A DNA stretch of 64,000 bases from the NCBI GenBank assembly GCA_963169105.1, contig OY720642.1:18098965-18162964 (forward strand). Direction: 5' to 3'. A model generated the notes under the pieces. It did not search any database, was not told where the DNA came from, and was given only the letters and a program-made list of their open reading frames with translations. A program made the position numbers and the translations under genes. The first letter of the stretch is position 1. Every line of letters begins with the position of its first letter. This stretch comes from Ceriagrion tenellum. Taxonomy: Eukaryota; Arthropoda; Insecta; Odonata; Coenagrionidae. Positions 61,111 through 64,000 of this stretch are shown in pieces.

Positions 61111-61247
61111 CCATACTTAGAGAACACAATCTCGTACTTTTACACAGAATTTTATTTACCTGATGATGCCGCGAGTCGGTGAAACACGTAGTACCACACA
61201 AAATAAAATTCTGTGGAAAAGTACGAAATTGTATTCTCTAAGTAAGG
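61111..61247 (+). ncRNA. Hammerhead-ribozyme-like hairpin (E), candidate
   Basis: Two 47-bp inverted arms (61111-61157 and 61201-61247) enclose a 43-nt loop. In order the loop holds CTGATGA (61160-61166), one T, a small stem GCCG/CGGT (61168-61171 with 61177-61180, loop CGAGT), GAAA (61181-61184), C, ACGTA, then GTA (61191-61193), then seven bases back into the arm. In hammerhead terms the arms are helix I, GCCG/CGGT is helix II, the C-G pair after GAAA is a minimal helix III, and GTA is a permissible NUH cleavage triplet. Short helix III is known for hammerheads of Penelope-like elements. The extra T after CTGATGA is not standard and may abolish activity. TGTGGAA in the right arm links it to the Penelope-like remnant near 31 kb. 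If not a ribozyme, it is a plain foldback repeat. Confidence 0.45.
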
Positions 61248-62126
61248 ACACATTGTGACCATGATTACACCACATACTGGTATATAAAAATCAATTATTC
61301 TTATCAATAACGCATAACGGCATTCGATATTTCAGAAGGAATTTCAAAATCAGATAAACCTTTTACAGAGTCCTACCGCATTAACGTGTAAGCATCAATC
61401 AATTTCAAAGATTACGCCTCACATCATAAAGTTAGACCCTTTGTGGCGAGTTATCGACAGGTGTCGTAGATAGTAAATTAATTAGAAAACAAATGATTAG
61501 TTACGTGAGATATATAACAAGACACACATCTTGGATGATTCACCTACTTTTTAAATGCTTATAACTCTATATTTATACATTTTTACACATTCATTAACAC
61601 TCTTATGCCAATACATTTTACTGAATACCGAGAAGTACGTTTTAATAAAAATTTATCTCTTGATACACACATTCGGAGGTGGCATTTTGGGTGCTACGCA
61701 GGTCATCAACAGTCATTGAATCATAATATTGGATACAGACATTCGTCCACCAATCTCTCGCTCTCTTTTGTTCTGAGAACTCGCATATTTAAGGTTCACA
61801 TTTTATCTCACCACTTCTTCCTCGAGGGACTATAGTTTCCCTCCTGTCATGCTTCTCCGATTTCTTTGAGCCTCCGGGTGAGGTCGATCCATGAAGCTGT
61901 GCAAAGCGAAAAAATAAAAAAACAAACTTGGTGATTCCCACATGAATCATATTGCTTTAGCAATTTCCACTTGAAGATGGATTCTGTCGCCAACCCGGTC
62001 GAGCAAATAAATAAATCCATGTGAAAATCGAATTTTGTCATTGTGTCACAATGGAAAAATCTAAAAAGTGGAGCCGAGGTCTTTAAACTGTACATGCGTA
62101 CAGAAAACAACTCGAATTTGCACTCA
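61248..62126. other. No supported gene
   Basis: AT-rich spacer; short frames on both strands lack motifs. Confidence 0.5.
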
Positions 62127-62484
62127 TTAGGTGGGAGCCCCTAGAGACCCGGAGGCTACACGCTAAGCTAAGGCTGCTTGATAAATTCAGAACTGATATT
62201 TTTCAGAGCGACATAGAGAATATTATCAATACTCCTCACTACATCTCTAGGTCTGACAGATGCGATAAAATAAGAGAGATACACTGTCCAACGGATAGGT
62301 ATAAAACTCGTTCTTTCCGCGCACAATAAGTGACCACAATAAAAATTGAGCTCCACTAAATGTACTCCTATAATACATGCCGCCAATTCACCTCCAAAAA
62401 ATCTCCGTACACCTTTACGCGGCTGGTGACCTAACGCCCCCTGCCACACTCCCAAGCGGCGGCTCGCAGGGTATTATGTAGATT
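62127..62484 (+). pseudogene. LINE 3' end, tail family copy 3
   Basis: Coding order follows the copies at 46.6 and 47.4 kb: GGGAGCCCCTAGAGACCCGG, then AGGCTGCTTGATAAATTCAG, then the segment for SRSDRCDKIREI. A one-base deletion in GGTATAAAACTCG (the copy at 46.6 kb has GGTACAAAAACTCG) shifts the frame before the SFFPRTI end. The UTR has GGTGACCTAACGCCCCCTGC and GGCGGCTCGCAGGGTATTAT with a short GTAGATTA tail. Inactive, 5'-truncated. Confidence 0.82.
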
Positions 62485-64000
62485 ACCTCGCCCTTCCTCA
62501 CGACTCACCCCGCCAACGAGAAAACATTACCAGTAAGCCCATTTCACTTGCGAAGGCTTTCTGCACCGAAGCACTTCCATTTGCACGGCGGTCCGCACTC
62601 GAATGGGGGGGAGGGGAACGGAGGCGAGGAACAGGGAGGGGAAAATTCGGACATATTTATATTCATATCAGGAGCCTACTTTACCCATGTTAAACCTTAA
62701 CAGATTGCCCAAAAAAGTTATATTTAAACAGCCAAATACTGCAAATTCGATACCATTGTTCAAAAATCTCGATATTTTTTCTATATCTAAGGTATTTTTT
62801 TCAATTTCAAGGTGCTAAAACTGTTCTATATTCGAGGAGGTAACAGAAAAAAGCCGATTCAATATTCTAATTAGTTAAGGTCAAAACATATTTCATCATT
62901 GGACTGGCATTGTAATACCTAGGCCCAATAACGAAGCCTTTAAACATTCGTATGCATACCTTGTGCCAAAGTTGTTCTGCTCCCCCCCAGTCGAATCATG
63001 TCAAAAAAAATCCAAGATTATTTTCCTTCGCAAATTAAAAGAATGGCTACTTTCCAAAGAAGGTGACGAAGTGCAAAAATTATTACAAGATTTTGTTCGA
63101 TTTTTCTTGTAATTTTTAATTAGTATTTTGGCTCTTCTTTGAACTCCTTTAATCTTTGTAAATTTTGTTTGCAATTTTGTGTAGGTTGTTACGTTATGAA
63201 CACACTGTAAATTGAGAATGGTATTTGTTTTTTTTTGCAACTAGGAAAAATGTATCATGTATATGCACCAACCGCTGCTTCTTTGTTATAAGATGATGGT
63301 AGCCCCGAAACAGGTCTTCCTATGGGGTACCTAAGTTCCCTTTAACCAAAATTGAATATTGTGATGAAAAATTGTACTTATATAATTAGTTAAGGAGGAA
63401 TAAATGTTATTTCTATTTCTACTCATTTAGGCACCGAGCCATTAATCGGAGATTTGAAGAGGAAGCGCTATGGAGTTCGCCTAATTGGAGCTCGATTACG
63501 GCAAGATTCGACCCGAGTCGTTTTCCCCCGTCGTACATAGAATCGTTTTGGGGTAAGAGTTTAAGATGCCAAGAATTGGAAAACTTACAGCCAAACGCAA
63601 CACCTCATTAACCTTCGAACAAAACGGTGATGCGGGAGTTTCTTTTCACGAAAGGGAATAGAGGCCAGGGCAAGATGATTTCATTCGGGGCGACATGAGA
63701 GTGGAACGCCCTTTCGGGAAATGACTTGGGGGTAAATCGGAAAGTCATTTAAACATGCATTCGAGTCCCCGAAATCTTACGATGAAACAATGAAGTCAAC
63801 CTGGATTTGAGGCATATTCGAGCCAAAGAATCAGAGCTTAGACGTCAACTATGGTCGCAAACACATGCACATAACGCAGTATCATGACTGGACTCGAGAA
63901 AACACCAGATGCATCAAACGCAGCTGTCACCGGTGCACCGAGAACATACATAAAATGCCCTTCCTAATTAAATGAGCAAAAAAGGCTACCAATCGAGCGT
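62485..64000. other. No supported gene
   Basis: 62500-62640 is GC-rich; 62650-63430 is AT-rich and includes GATGATGG...CCCCGAAACAGGTC near 63291-63318, faintly like the palindrome core. 63430-64000 is balanced DNA with no frame or motif of note. Confidence 0.45.

Noticed and set aside
63001..63240. Lysine-rich 79-codon minus-strand frame
   Set aside because: AT-rich chance frame with no motif; the plus strand also reads through part of it without similarity.
1..64000. Prokaryotic-style operons, CRISPR arrays, integrated viral genomes or toxin genes
   Set aside because: No repeat-spacer array, no closely packed intact genes with ribosome-binding sites, and no viral or toxin protein signature were found.

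Overview
This window looks like intergenic or intronic DNA from an animal, most likely an arthropod. The inference rests on repeat types: LINE 3' ends with reverse-transcriptase C-terminal motifs, a Penelope-like retroelement remnant, a hAT (ZBED-like) DNA transposon, MITEs with TTAA or 5-bp target duplications, and tRNA-derived SINEs. The background is AT-rich, with islands of CpG-rich and purine-rich DNA. No bacterial-style operon, intact host gene, rRNA, canonical tRNA gene or CRISPR array is visible. Every protein similarity recognised belongs to a mobile element, and every such copy is broken by stops, frameshifts or truncation.

Layout. 0.7-0.9 kb: minus-strand LINE C-terminus. 1.73-4.42 kb: full-length but dead hAT element with a perfect 8-bp target duplication and near-matching inverted ends. 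4.5-5.1 kb: TTAA-flanked MITE (copies at 24.8 and 56.3 kb, reversed partial at 54.4 kb). 6.2-6.9 kb: CAGGGTGGC-ended MITE (copies at 21.7 and 26.5 kb). 14.6-15.3, 21.4, 23.1-24.1, 45.2-45.8, 46.6, 47.4, 53.9 and 62.1 kb: LINE 3' fragments from several families, four sharing one 3' tail. 18.4, 25.9, 30.8-31.4, 54.9 and 61.1 kb: palindromic (foldback) elements, with a single-ended relative at 43.3 kb. 19.7-20.3 kb: GC-rich terminal-inverted-repeat element. 53.1 kb: tRNA-derived SINE with a 12-bp target duplication. The long stretches between (7-14.6, 33.6-43.3, 47.8-53.1, 58-61 kb) show no supported gene.

The most interesting signal is the palindrome set. The 30.8-31.4 kb copy encloses a decayed reading frame resembling the C-terminus of Penelope-like elements. 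Most copies carry a CTGANGA-like core, a short self-complementary stem with different sequence in different copies, GAAAC, and in several cases a nearby NUH triplet. That is the order of parts in a hammerhead ribozyme, and the 61.1 kb copy has every part in order inside a 47-bp inverted-repeat stem. One extra base after CTGANGA departs from the standard model, so this is a testable proposal rather than an identification.
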